Positions 52,101-59,713 of a DNA stretch of 64,000 nucleotides are shown here, one piece after another (position 1 is the first letter of the stretch; every line of letters begins with the position of its first letter). Below the pieces are notes generated by a model. It was not told the origin of the DNA. It worked only from the letters and a program-made list of their open reading frames with translations, and did no database searches. The translations under genes were made by a program, and so were the position numbers. The stretch covers positions 186,001-250,000 of the forward strand of contig NZ_JAPEHV010000005.1 in assembly GCF_028823665.1 (NCBI RefSeq). Reading direction: 5' to 3'. This DNA is from Microbacterium sp. C7(2022) (GTDB lineage: Bacteria; Actinomycetota; Actinomycetes; Actinomycetales; Microbacteriaceae).

Positions 52101-52648
52101 TCATGACCGAGCAATTAGCCGACCTCACGAAGACACGTGCCGACCTTGTCACCATCATCGACGAGCTCGACGAGCGGATGCAGGTCATCTTCCTCGCAGC
52201 GTTCGAGGACACGAAGATCGCGTTCAACGAGGTGTTCCCCGTTCTCTTCCCGGGGGGATCGGGCAGCATCGCCCTGACCAACCCTGAAGACCCGTTGACG
52301 ACCGGGATCGAAGTTTCGGTGCGGCCGGTCGGGAAGAAGATCGAGCGCTTGTCGTTGCTGTCGGGTGGCGAACGGTCGCTCGCGGCCGTGGCGCTCCTGA
52401 CGGCGATCTTCAAGGCGCGACCAAGCCCCTTCTACATCTTGGATGAGGTGGAAGCGGCGCTCGATGACGCCAATCTCGGGCGACTCCTGGGCGTGTTCGA
52501 ACAGCTTCGTGAGTCAAGTCAGCTGATCGTCATCACTCACCAGAAGCGCACGATGGAGATCGCCGACGCGCTGTACGGCGTATCGATGCGTCAGGACGGT
52601 GTCTCGGCGGTGGTCGGCCAGCGCATTGCCGAGCGCGCCGCGTCGTAG
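49142..52648 (+). CDS. smc: chromosome segregation protein SMC
   Basis: An 1168-residue SMC ATPase that condenses and separates chromosomes with ScpAB. Walker A is GPNGSGKSNVVDALAWVMG near residue 32; long coiled coils flank the hinge (about 510-650, GVRGIVGDTIAVTPGFEAAI); the C-terminal head has the signature LSGGERSLAAVALLT and Walker B FYILDEVEAALDD. Full length. GGAGG is 6 nt before the ATG. ftsY follows after 9 nt with its own -10 box inside the smc stop. Confidence 0.96.
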   Translation: MHLKSVTLKGFKSFAQPTTFALEPGVTCIVGPNGSGKSNVVDALAWVMGEQGAKTLRGGKMEDVIFAGTATRGPLGRAEVQLTIDNSDGALPIEYAEVTISRTLFRNGSSEYAINGETCRLLDVQELLSDSGLGREMHVIVGQGRLDTVLQATPEDRRGFIEEAAGILKHRRRKEKTLRKLDAMEANLTRLSDLAGELRRQLKPLGRQAEIAREAATIAAVVRDAKARLMADDLVGLRRELAQYAQSEHERHAERLVLQDQLENTRARIEQLEGEQRSEAVDEARRVTFALERVQERTRGLYSLAGQRLALLGAADDEERLELTTVSQAMIDEARAEIDDIAAGLGDAQDAAAEAARGVVRARGELDALDTDIAAQSALVSEHDMKLTALRGSADAAASALAAVQTAVERQQRALDAALARRAEAEEALAGVDPSLVPEGSAAEYATAYERAQRVASDAEATLAQLRERLHAAERERDALTAQTAALSRALDVKNAASTILGEGRAGVRGIVGDTIAVTPGFEAAIAALLGSFAEGLLLDDADAAAALADDLRAGDLGVVDMVIADTPAPGATPLSGNGLTPAREVVTGPPGVQGLLARALIVDDLAAARSAVAEWEDAHAGWTFVTRAGEVYTPYSLRAGAGSSRSRLELVAERDAAAERRDEIAVVADALRESLADAAQAHEQARQRTKAALTTLREHDAALAAHTEQVNRATVRHEAAVAECERLSAGLAQAQSAVAEAEGAVRVTDDQLTAALEAPRPILDASARDGLLASLEHARDAEMRSRLEVETLRERIRAGEGRVQSLERQREREREAAAEAARRTVIRRAQRDVAASVAAELPALLDAIDRSLSQARVELAAAESARTAITGELSELRRTEASVRERVGALTESVHGLELQIHEKKLHVTSLVERVASELGLDEDILIAEYGPDQAAPGETEDDAVPYDRTAQKKRLQEAERKLGQLGRVNPLALEEFAALEQRHKFMTEQLADLTKTRADLVTIIDELDERMQVIFLAAFEDTKIAFNEVFPVLFPGGSGSIALTNPEDPLTTGIEVSVRPVGKKIERLSLLSGGERSLAAVALLTAIFKARPSPFYILDEVEAALDDANLGRLLGVFEQLRESSQLIVITHQKRTMEIADALYGVSMRQDGVSAVVGQRIAERAAS

Positions 52649-52651
52649 GCT
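52646..52651 (+). promoter_or_regulatory. -10 box of ftsY (leaderless)
   Basis: TAGGCT, sharing its TAG with the smc stop codon, 6 nt before the ftsY ATG. Confidence 0.5.
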
Positions 52652-52657
52652 GGACTC

Positions 52658-53530
52658 ATGGCTGAAAGCTCCTGGTCGCTAGGTCGTGCCCTGCGCGGCA
52701 TGTTCGTCAAGCCCACCATTGATGACACGACGTGGGACGACCTCGAGACGGCTCTCCTCACCGCGGACTTCGGGCCCGACGTCAGCGAGCGAATCATCGA
52801 CGAACTGCGTGAGAAAGTCGAGAAGTATCGAACGACGGATCCTCGCGACCTCCAGCGGATGCTCAAGGAGACTCTCGAGGAGCACTTTGCCAAGTTCGAC
52901 ACCACGCTGAAACTCACCGAGCGGCCGGCCGTGGTCCTCGTTGTGGGTGTCAATGGCGTCGGCAAGACGACGACGATCGGCAAGTTCGCAAAGTTCTTGC
53001 AGCGCTACGGGCGCTCCGTGGTTGTAGGGGCCGCCGACACTTTCCGTGCCGCCGCCGTCGATCAGCTAGCCACGTGGGCCGAGCGGGGCGGCGCGACGAT
53101 CGTGCGCCCGCAACATGAGGGCCAGGACCCGGCATCCGTCGCTTTTCAAACCATCGAGCATGCCAAGCTGACCGGTACCGAGATCGTGCTTGTCGACACG
53201 GCAGGGCGTCTGCACACCAAGGGTGGGCTGATGGATGAGCTCACGAAGATCCGGCGCGTCATCGAGAAGCAAGCTCCCATCTCGGAGGTGCTCCTGGTGC
53301 TGGACGCGACAACCGGGCAGAACGGCGTGATGCAGGCGCAGGCCTTCCTCGAGCACGCGGGAGTCACGGGGTTGGTACTCACCAAACTCGACGGGTCCGC
53401 CAAGGGAGGATTCGTCCTCGCGGTGCAAGAGCAGACGGGCATTCCCGTCAAACTGCTCGGGCAGGGCGAGGGGATCGGCGACCTCACGGGATTCACGCCC
53501 CACGTGTTCGCGTCGTCTCTCGTGGACTGA
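52658..53530 (+). CDS. ftsY: signal recognition particle receptor FtsY
   Basis: A 290-residue SRP GTPase receptor with only the NG domain: helical N part, then GTPase motifs GVNGVGKTTTIGKFAKF, DTFRAAAVDQL, DTAGRLHTKGGLMDEL and TKLDGSAKGG. The acidic N-terminal A domain of E. coli FtsY is absent, as in many actinobacteria. It docks Ffh-ribosome complexes at the membrane; ffh is 4 kb downstream. Confidence 0.95.
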   Translation: MAESSWSLGRALRGMFVKPTIDDTTWDDLETALLTADFGPDVSERIIDELREKVEKYRTTDPRDLQRMLKETLEEHFAKFDTTLKLTERPAVVLVVGVNGVGKTTTIGKFAKFLQRYGRSVVVGAADTFRAAAVDQLATWAERGGATIVRPQHEGQDPASVAFQTIEHAKLTGTEIVLVDTAGRLHTKGGLMDELTKIRRVIEKQAPISEVLLVLDATTGQNGVMQAQAFLEHAGVTGLVLTKLDGSAKGGFVLAVQEQTGIPVKLLGQGEGIGDLTGFTPHVFASSLVD

Positions 53531-53549
53531 TCTCGAATCGACATCGACG

Positions 53550-53592
53550 GCGCGCCTATGCGGACTACCGTCTGGGCGCGCGGGCTGGTTTT
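53550..53592 (+). terminator. terminator candidate after ftsY
   Basis: GCGCGCC (53550-53556) pairs with GGCGCGC (53575-53581), with an inner CGG-ACTA-CCG stem, followed by GGGCTGGTTTT. The T run is short and 7 nt away. Confidence 0.35.
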
Positions 53593-53600
53593 ATGGGGGC

Positions 53601-54101
53601 ATGGCGATCGAGCACGATTACTTCGGACTTCTCGAGTCCGGACCCGACGGATCCATCTTCTGGTCGGAGAACGTAGAACTCGGCGACCAATCGGTCACCG
53701 TCGATCTCACGGCGCCCGATCAGGACGATGTCTCGGCCGCAGCGCTCGACGTCGCAGCGGGCCTCATCTCTGCGATTGAGGACCTGGATCGCAGTGCGCG
53801 CAACGCGATGGTCAACGAGCTGAGCGAACGCACGAGCGAGGTGACCGAGTACATCCTGCAGCAGCAGGAAGAGCTGGGTGAGGAACTGGAAGATCTGCTC
53901 GTTGACATTTCGGGTGATACCCACATCGATGTCATTCGGTCGTTGCAGCTCATGAGCATGACCATCCTCGCCGACGAACACGGTGGGGCTGACCCCTTCG
54001 CCGTGCTCGAATACGCCCTCGATCCGGATGCCACCGACGATGTTCTCTTGGTCAACCTGGGGTCAGACGGAGACGTGCTTTCCGTGACAAGCGCGGAGTG
54101 A
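53601..54101 (+). CDS. DUF2004 family protein
   Basis: A 166-residue acidic cytosolic protein starting MAIEHDYFGLLESGPDGSIFW; this matches the actinobacterial DUF2004 family as I know it. It is predicted mainly helical in the middle (VNELSERTSEVTEYILQQQE), with no catalytic motif and no membrane segment. Function unknown. The ATG follows TTTTAT-GGGGGC, which could be a poor -10 or a weak ribosome-binding site. Confidence 0.72.
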   Translation: MAIEHDYFGLLESGPDGSIFWSENVELGDQSVTVDLTAPDQDDVSAAALDVAAGLISAIEDLDRSARNAMVNELSERTSEVTEYILQQQEELGEELEDLLVDISGDTHIDVIRSLQLMSMTILADEHGGADPFAVLEYALDPDATDDVLLVNLGSDGDVLSVTSAE

Positions 54102-54107
54102 CGGGGT

Positions 54108-54145
54108 TCACACCGCTTGGGCGAACTCACACCGCTTGGGCGAAG
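54108..54145. repeat. 19-bp tandem duplication at the lipA 3' end
   Basis: Two adjoining copies of a 19-bp unit beginning TCACACCGCTTGGGCGAA, differing only in the last base. The second copy is the lipA C-terminus and stop; the first duplicates it just outside the gene. Confidence 0.9.
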
Positions 54146-55155
54146 CTGCCGTCCGCCTCTCTCGCGAGGTGTGACAGGTGCGGCGGGATTTCGCGGCCGT
54201 GGGACATCATGGACTGCGCCCACAAGCGTCCGGCCCGATAAGAGGAGCGCACGAGCGGACCCGCCAGCACGCCGAGGAAGCCGATGCGCTCTGCTTCGCT
54301 CTTGAGCTCGACGAATTCGTCGGGCTTCACCCAGCGCGCAACCGGCAGATGTCGGGGCGAAGGTCGCAGGTACTGCGTGATGGTGACGATGTCCGTGCCC
54401 GCAGCTCGCAGGTCGTGGAGCGCCTGCACCACCTCGTCTGGCTCTTCTCCCATGCCCAGGATGAGATTGGACTTGGTGATCAACCCGGCATTGCGCGCTT
54501 GCGTCAGCACGTCGAGTGAGCGTTCGTAGCGGAACGCGGGGCGAATGCGGGTGAACAGCCGCGGAACCGTCTCGACGTTGTGGGCGAAGACCTCGGGACG
54601 AGCATCGAAGACCTGTGAAAGCAGCTCGGGATCACCATTGAAGTCGGTTGCAAGGAGTTCGACGCCCGTCGTGGGATTGCGCGTGTGAATTTGCCGGATC
54701 GTCTCGGCGTTGAGCCAAGCCCCGCCATCGGGGAGATCGTCGCGCGCCACGCACGTGACGGTCGCGTACCGCAACTGCATGCGGGCCACGCTGTCGGCGA
54801 CTCGGCGCGGTTCATCAACGTCGTATTCTGCGGGCTTCCCGGTGTCGATCTGACAGAAGTCGCATCGGCGGGTGCATTGCGAACCACCGATGAGGAACGT
54901 GGCCTCGCGGTCTTCCCAACATTCGTAGATGTTCGGGCAACCCGCCTCTTGGCAAACCGTGTGCAGGCCCTCGTCCTTCACAAGCGTCTGCAGTGCGTGG
55001 TACTCCGGTCCCATGCGGGCGCGGGTCTTGATCCACTCGGGCTTGCGTTCGATCGGAGTCTGGGCGTTGCGCACCTCTAGCCGGAGCAAGCGCCGCCCGT
55101 CGGGGGCCGTGGCGGTGTTGCGCTGCGTAGTGCTACCGGTGCCGCAGACGCTCAT
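54127..55155 (-). CDS. lipA: lipoyl synthase
   Basis: A 342-residue radical-SAM enzyme that inserts two sulfurs into octanoyl groups on lipoyl domains. The auxiliary cluster cysteines are in [12 protein letters not shown], the radical-SAM triad in CTRRCDFCQ, and the C-terminal conserved segment [11 protein letters not shown] holds the Ser that ligates the auxiliary cluster. Its ATG overlaps the lipB stop by 4 nt. It should serve the E2 protein of the bkd operon and other 2-oxoacid dehydrogenases. Confidence 0.95.
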   Translation of the reverse strand: MSVCGTGSTTQRNTATAPDGRRLLRLEVRNAQTPIERKPEWIKTRARMGPEYHALQTLVKDEGLHTVCQEAGCPNIYECWEDREATFLIGGSQCTRRCDFCQIDTGKPAEYDVDEPRRVADSVARMQLRYATVTCVARDDLPDGGAWLNAETIRQIHTRNPTTGVELLATDFNGDPELLSQVFDARPEVFAHNVETVPRLFTRIRPAFRYERSLDVLTQARNAGLITKSNLILGMGEEPDEVVQALHDLRAAGTDIVTITQYLRPSPRHLPVARWVKPDEFVELKSEAERIGFLGVLAGPLVRSSYRAGRLWAQSMMSHGREIPPHLSHLAREADGSFAQAV

Positions 55156-55829
55156 ACGAGGACCTCGAGAGAGCGGTTCTCGTGGGCCTGAGCGGCGCTC
55201 GAACTCGAGAAGCCGTCACTGAAGATGCTCTGGAGGGTCGGAAGGACATCGCGCACGCCTATCTCTGCGCCGGCGACCTCACTGAGCGTGCTGACACCGG
55301 CATCCGCGATTCCACAAGGCACGATCGTACGAAACGCGGCAAGACTGTTGTCGCAATTGAGCGCGAAGCCGTGCATGGTGACGCCGCGCTGCACTCGTAC
55401 ACCGATGGCCGCGACTTTGTCTTCGCCGAGCGGGCGGCGCACCCACACGCCGCTTCGTCCCTCGACTCTGTACGACGTCACGCCGAAACGTGCGAGCACC
55501 TCGATCAGGAGGGACTCGAGCCGGCGGACGTGCGCCACGACATCGACAGGTTCAGGCAACCGCACGATCGGATAGCCGACGAGTTGCCCGGGGCCGTGCC
55601 ACGTGATCTTGCCGCCACGGTCGACATCCACCACCGGCGTGCCGTCGGTCGGCCGCTCATGCCTCGCGGTGCGTGCCCCGGCGGTGTAGACGGATTCATG
55701 CTCCAACAACAGCAACGTATCGGGGCGGATCCCGGCGCACACGTCGGCGTGGACGTGCCGTTGCATCTCCCATCCGTCGTTGTAGGGAACCAGGTCGGGA
55801 GCAAGACCGACGGTGTGAATATCGAGCAT
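55152..55829 (-). CDS. lipB: octanoyl-ACP:protein N-octanoyltransferase
   Basis: A 225-residue enzyme that moves octanoate from ACP to lipoyl domains. It has [15 protein letters not shown], the [18 protein letters not shown] motif, [22 protein letters not shown] with the catalytic Lys, and TIVPCGI with the catalytic Cys. GGAGG lies 4 nt before the ATG at 55829; the longer upstream frame is rejected. First gene of the lipB-lipA pair, divergent from the TetR-VOC gene. Confidence 0.94.
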   Translation of the reverse strand: MLDIHTVGLAPDLVPYNDGWEMQRHVHADVCAGIRPDTLLLLEHESVYTAGARTARHERPTDGTPVVDVDRGGKITWHGPGQLVGYPIVRLPEPVDVVAHVRRLESLLIEVLARFGVTSYRVEGRSGVWVRRPLGEDKVAAIGVRVQRGVTMHGFALNCDNSLAAFRTIVPCGIADAGVSTLSEVAGAEIGVRDVLPTLQSIFSDGFSSSSAAQAHENRSLEVLV

Positions 55830-55916
55830 GAGGCCTCCGCAGGTGCCTTCTTGGATTGCGTCCAACAATAGCGGATCGGGTGGCCGCACCGCGGCCCACG
55901 CCAAAGGTGTTGCCCA

Positions 55917-55922
55917 TAGGCT
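55917..55922 (+). promoter_or_regulatory. -10 box of the TetR-VOC gene (leaderless)
   Basis: TAGGCT, 6 nt before the ATG at 55929. Confidence 0.5.
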
Positions 55923-55928
55923 GAGAGC

Positions 55929-56915
55929 ATGAGTCGTGGAATCGGACGCCCCCGTGCCTCGTCGCGAGAGACCCTTGCCGAGGCGGCGACGGAACTGTTC
56001 CTCGAGCAAGGGTTTGACGACACGTCGATCGCCGACATCGCGGCGCGCGCTGGCGTGAGCAGATCGAGTTTCTTCAACTATTTCGATTCGAAATCAGACA
56101 TTCTTTGGTCGGGGCTGGACTCGCAGCTTGCGCACTTCGAGGCGTCGCTCACCTCATGGGAAGGCGAGCGCGCGGTCGAAGGCGTTCGCGCGGCGGTACT
56201 GGCGCTCGCGGACGGCTTCGAACCAGACAGCCTTGCTCTGGGCATGGTGAATGCTGCGGCGATGGGCCTGGATGACGAGTTGGCGCGCGAGTCGGCATTG
56301 CGGCGCGCACGCATCGCCCGGGCCGTTGCCGACGCGTTGGCGCGTCACGGTGCTGAGCGACTCCATGCGGAAGTCGCGGCGGCGGCCTGGGGCGGTGCGG
56401 TCCTGGCGGCGATCGAGGCCTGGGCGCATGACGGCGCAGGCCGGACGTCGCTCCGCAGGTTCCTGGCGCGCGCGGCCGACATCGCCGTGGCCGTGTCACC
56501 CTCCAGGCGCGGTGATGTGATGCAGTTGCGTGTCGTCGTGCATGCGGAAGACTTCGAAGGTGCCCTGCGGATGTATCGAGACGCCGCAGGGATGCCGCAG
56601 AGCGCGGCGTACCAAGCCGAGGGCGGGGCGCGCGTAGCGATCCTCGAGGCGGGGCGTGCAACGCTGGAGATTGCGAACACCCAGCAAGTGGACTTCATCG
56701 ATCGTGTCGAGACTGACGGCGACGCCCCGAGCGATCCCATCCGTCTCGCGCTCGAGGTGGAGGATGCCGATAGTGCGGTAGCGCGGCTTGCCGACGCCGG
56801 AGCGTCGGTCGAAGCATCCGCTCGAGCCACTCCGTGGCGTTCCCGTAACGCGCGCCTGCGCGGGGCTGCGGGCGTGCAGCTGACGGTGTTCCAAGAACTC
56901 GGCCCCGAGTCCTAA
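55929..56915 (+). CDS. TetR regulator fused to a VOC (glyoxalase-like) domain
   Basis: A 328-residue fusion. Residues 1-195 are a TetR repressor with helix-turn-helix [20 protein letters not shown] and a helical effector domain. After a short SPSRRGDV joint, residues about 198-325 form a VOC fold ([53 protein letters not shown]) that keeps its own internal ATG at 56520. The VOC half could bind a small ligand or metal and inform the repressor, or be a fused resistance/lyase enzyme. No target palindrome was identified. Confidence 0.82.
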   Translation: MSRGIGRPRASSRETLAEAATELFLEQGFDDTSIADIAARAGVSRSSFFNYFDSKSDILWSGLDSQLAHFEASLTSWEGERAVEGVRAAVLALADGFEPDSLALGMVNAAAMGLDDELARESALRRARIARAVADALARHGAERLHAEVAAAAWGGAVLAAIEAWAHDGAGRTSLRRFLARAADIAVAVSPSRRGDVMQLRVVVHAEDFEGALRMYRDAAGMPQSAAYQAEGGARVAILEAGRATLEIANTQQVDFIDRVETDGDAPSDPIRLALEVEDADSAVARLADAGASVEASARATPWRSRNARLRGAAGVQLTVFQELGPES

Positions 56916-56988
56916 CCTGCGCCCGCTCCGCGCCCCTTCATTCGCTCGCACCCCGCCACCCCGCCGCTCCGCGCCGCTTCACCCCCTC

Positions 56989-57041
56989 CGCTCCGCCCCC
57001 AGAATGTGCGGCGCCCAGGCGCAGATCTTGGGGGTGGAGCG
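56989..57041. repeat. large intergenic inverted repeat
   Basis: CGCTCCGCCCCCA (56989-57001) and TGGGGGTGGAGCG (57029-57041) form a 13-bp stem with one G-T pair around a 27-nt loop that itself has a TGCG/CGCA stem. It may end transcription of the TetR-VOC gene or be a dispersed genomic repeat. Confidence 0.7.
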
Positions 57042-57079
57042 TGCGAGGCGTGCCGGGGGTGGAGCGTGGGAGGCGTGCC
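57030..57079. repeat. 25-bp tandem repeat, two copies
   Basis: Units 57030-57054 and 57055-57079 (GGGGGTGGAGCGTG followed by C/G and GAGGCGTGCC) differ at one base. The first unit also forms the right arm of the inverted repeat. Confidence 0.85.
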
Positions 57080-57115
57080 GGGGTAGAGAGGGAGGGCGGC
57101 GCGTCGGCTCTCGCG

Positions 57116-57121
57116 TAGAAT
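57116..57121 (+). promoter_or_regulatory. -10 box of ffh
   Basis: TAGAAT, 9 nt before the ffh ATG; very short or no leader. Confidence 0.5.
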
Positions 57122-57130
57122 CGGGACATC

Positions 57131-58681
57131 ATGGCGACTTTCGGCACTCTCTCTGACCGGCTTACCGAGACGTTCCGCAATCTGCGGACGAAGGGCAAGC
57201 TCACCCCGGCTGACGTCGATGGCACCGTGCGCGAGATCCGCCGGGCGCTCCTGGACGCGGACGTCGCGCTGGCGGTCGTCAAAGAATTTACCGCCAAGGT
57301 GCGCGAACGGGCGCTGGGCGACGAGGTCAACCGCGCACTCAACCCCGCGCAGCAGGTCGTGCAGATCGTAAACGAGGAGCTCGTTGCCATCCTCGGTGGG
57401 CAGCAACGCCGACTCGAGTTTGCCAAGAACCCGCCGACGGTCATCATGCTTGCGGGCCTTCAGGGCTCGGGTAAGACGACGTTCGCCGGCAAGCTCGCAC
57501 GGATGCTGGAGAAGGACGGTCATACACCTCTCCTCATCGCCGCGGACTTGCAGCGACCGAACGCCGTCAATCAGCTTCAGGTCGTCGCAGAGCGGGCTGG
57601 CGCAGCCATTTATGCGCCCGAGCCGGGCAACGGTGTCGGCGATCCGGTCAAGGTGTCGCGCGACGGCGTCGAATTCGCGCGCCAAAAGCAATACGACACC
57701 GTGATTATTGACACCGCTGGTCGGCTGGGCGTTGATGCCGAACTGATGAAGCAGGCCGCAGACATCCGCAAGGCGACGCAACCGGACGAAGTGCTCTTCG
57801 TCATCGACGCCATGATCGGTCAGGACGCGGTCAACACGGCGAAGGCCTTCCAAGACGGCGTGGACTTCACCGGTGTCGTCTTGTCGAAGCTCGACGGTGA
57901 TGCACGCGGTGGTGCGGCGCTGTCGGTGGCATCTGTCACCGGGCGCCCGATCATCTTCGCCTCGACGGGTGAAGGACTCGACGACGTCGAGGCGTTCCAC
58001 CCCGACCGCATGGCGTCGCGCATCCTTGACCTCGGCGACATTCTCACTCTCATCGAGCAAGCGCAGCAGGCATTCGACGAGGAAGAAGCGCTGAAGGTCG
58101 CCGAGAAGCTGGCGAGCGAAACATTCACGCTCGAAGACTTCCTCGAGCAGATGCAGCAGATGAAGAAGATGGGCTCCATGAAGAAGATGCTCGGGATGCT
58201 CCCGGGCATGGGAGGCATGAAGGACCAGCTCGACAACTTCGATGAGCGCGAGATCGATCGCACCGAAGCAATTATCCGTTCGATGACCGTAGCGGAGCGG
58301 CGAAACCCGAAGATCCTCAACGGTTCGCGCCGCCTCCGCATCGCGCGAGGCTCGGGGATGACGGTGACGGACGTCAATCAGCTGGTGCAGCGCTTTGACC
58401 AGGCGGCGAAGATGATGAAGACCGTCGCTCGCGGCGGTGTCCCGAACATTCCCGGCATGGGGCCGATGCCGGGCGCGCGGCCCGGTGCATCGTCGAAGCG
58501 CGGGAAGCAGCAGAAGGCCAAGGGCTCACGTTCAGGCAACCCGGCAAAGCGCGCCGCCGAGAACGCCGGGCTTGCCGCAACTCCTGCTGCACCGACAGGC
58601 TCGGGATTCGGTCTGGGCGGCAAGAATGCGCCCACCGAGGCAGATCTCGCCGAGCTGCAGAAGATGCTCGGAAAGGGCTAG
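57131..58681 (+). CDS. ffh: signal recognition particle protein Ffh
   Basis: A 516-residue SRP54 GTPase. N domain, then G motifs GLQGSGKTTFAGKLARML, DLQRPNAVNQL, DTAGRLGVDAELM and SKLDGDARGGAAL; the Met-rich M domain has FLEQMQQMKKMGSMKKMLG and the RNA-binding RRLRIARGSGM. The last 70 residues are a Gly/Ala/Lys-rich tail. It binds SRP RNA and signal peptides and pairs with FtsY. Confidence 0.96.
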   Translation: MATFGTLSDRLTETFRNLRTKGKLTPADVDGTVREIRRALLDADVALAVVKEFTAKVRERALGDEVNRALNPAQQVVQIVNEELVAILGGQQRRLEFAKNPPTVIMLAGLQGSGKTTFAGKLARMLEKDGHTPLLIAADLQRPNAVNQLQVVAERAGAAIYAPEPGNGVGDPVKVSRDGVEFARQKQYDTVIIDTAGRLGVDAELMKQAADIRKATQPDEVLFVIDAMIGQDAVNTAKAFQDGVDFTGVVLSKLDGDARGGAALSVASVTGRPIIFASTGEGLDDVEAFHPDRMASRILDLGDILTLIEQAQQAFDEEEALKVAEKLASETFTLEDFLEQMQQMKKMGSMKKMLGMLPGMGGMKDQLDNFDEREIDRTEAIIRSMTVAERRNPKILNGSRRLRIARGSGMTVTDVNQLVQRFDQAAKMMKTVARGGVPNIPGMGPMPGARPGASSKRGKQQKAKGSRSGNPAKRAAENAGLAATPAAPTGSGFGLGGKNAPTEADLAELQKMLGKG

Positions 58682-58720
58682 CGGGCGCCCCAGGCTGACT
58701 GTCGGGTGAAGGCGTGCGCG

Positions 58721-58938
58721 CTATGCGCGGACGGCCATGCGCGCCCGCGGGCGTTCGCGAATGAGCGGCTCCTGGGCGGGAGCGGGCGTCACGGTGATGT
58801 CGCTCTCGGTTTCACCCCACGAGTAGTGACCCTGCGTGCTGGTGCGCGACCGCACGCGGAGTACCGCTGCCCGCAACGGCATCCCGATGCCGATGGCCAA
58901 CGCACCCATCACCGTTCGGTCGAGCGAACCGAGCATGC
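58721..58938 (-). pseudogene. C-terminal remnant of an unidentified gene
   Basis: Minus-strand codons from about 58938 to the stop at 58721 show strong third-position GC and give a protein-like tail: MLGSLDRTVMGALAIGIGM, then PLRAAVLRVRSRTSTQGHYS and ETESDITV. Upstream the frame stays open but becomes antisense to the polysialyltransferase remnant. No start with a ribosome-binding site fits. The family is uncertain; its place beside a polysialyltransferase suggests a partner glycosyltransferase of a surface glycan locus. Confidence 0.5.
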
Positions 58939-58944
58939 TCTTTC

Positions 58945-59698
58945 GTTCCCAAGCATCCCGCAGCGGCCCACCGGCCTGGTCCTCGGGCAGTATCTTGCTG
59001 CGCTCGACCTCATCAGTGCCGAAGAAGAAGATCGGATGCAACGCGAGATGGTCCGTGAGGCCGTGGCGCTCGGGGCCGAGCGTGTCGTGTTCAAAGCGCA
59101 TCCGTCGGCGCCTCCGACCACCGTAGACGGGCCTCGGAGCGTCGCGCGCCACCTGGGTGTGGAATTCGTGAACTATGCAGGATCCCTGCCAGCAGAGGTG
59201 GTTGCCATGCGCGGACACGCGATCGGTGCGGTGGCGGGCTTTTCCACAGCGCTTCCGACTCTCGCCGCGACGCTGGACGTGCCCACGCGGGCCGTCGGAA
59301 ATGACGTGCTGCTTCACCGTCTCGATCCCTACGAAAACAGCAACCGCATCCCGGTGACCCTGGTCGACGCTCTGAACCGGCCACGATCACCGTACGGCAC
59401 TTCCGCGCACTTGCAACAACTTCTGGACGCGGTGGCTTACTGCATGCAGCCGGTGCAGATGGCTCACTTGAGGTCGCGAGCCGCCGAATTCGTCGCTCAG
59501 GCTCCGGAATCAGAGCGTCGCAGGTATTTCGATCCCGCCATTCTGACCTCGGCGGGTCTGCCCGGCGGGGCCCCTGTCCCGCTCGGTCGGGCGCTGCTCG
59601 ATCTGGCTGCCGGACCGCGGCGCTCGCGTGATCTGCGCGACACGTATCGCGCGGGAGTGCGGCGCTTCGGACGCGCCTGGCGCGCGTTTGGGGCGTGA
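58945..59698 (+). pseudogene. C-terminal remnant of a polysialyltransferase-like glycosyltransferase
   Basis: From about 58945 the plus strand reads LVLGQYLAALDLISAEEE, VVFKAHPSAPP (the HP motif), AVAGFSTALPTLAAT (the S-T motif) and DPYENSNRIPVTLVDAL, the conserved half of bacterial polysialyltransferase-family enzymes. The N-terminal half is missing; the frame is open to 58706 but that stretch is antisense to the other remnant and lacks coding bias. No sialic-acid activation or synthesis gene is near. I judge it non-functional. Confidence 0.7.
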
Positions 59699-59713
59699 CC
59701 ACAGCCCCCCAGG

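Noticed and set aside
58706..58944. Upstream part of the 330-codon plus-strand frame as the N-terminus of the polysialyltransferase
   Set aside because: Codon third positions are mixed and the sequence has no family similarity; it is antisense to the other remnant.
58721..59317. Minus-strand frame of 198 codons as one intact gene
   Set aside because: Only the last third has coding bias; the rest is antisense to the polysialyltransferase remnant, and there is no ribosome-binding site.
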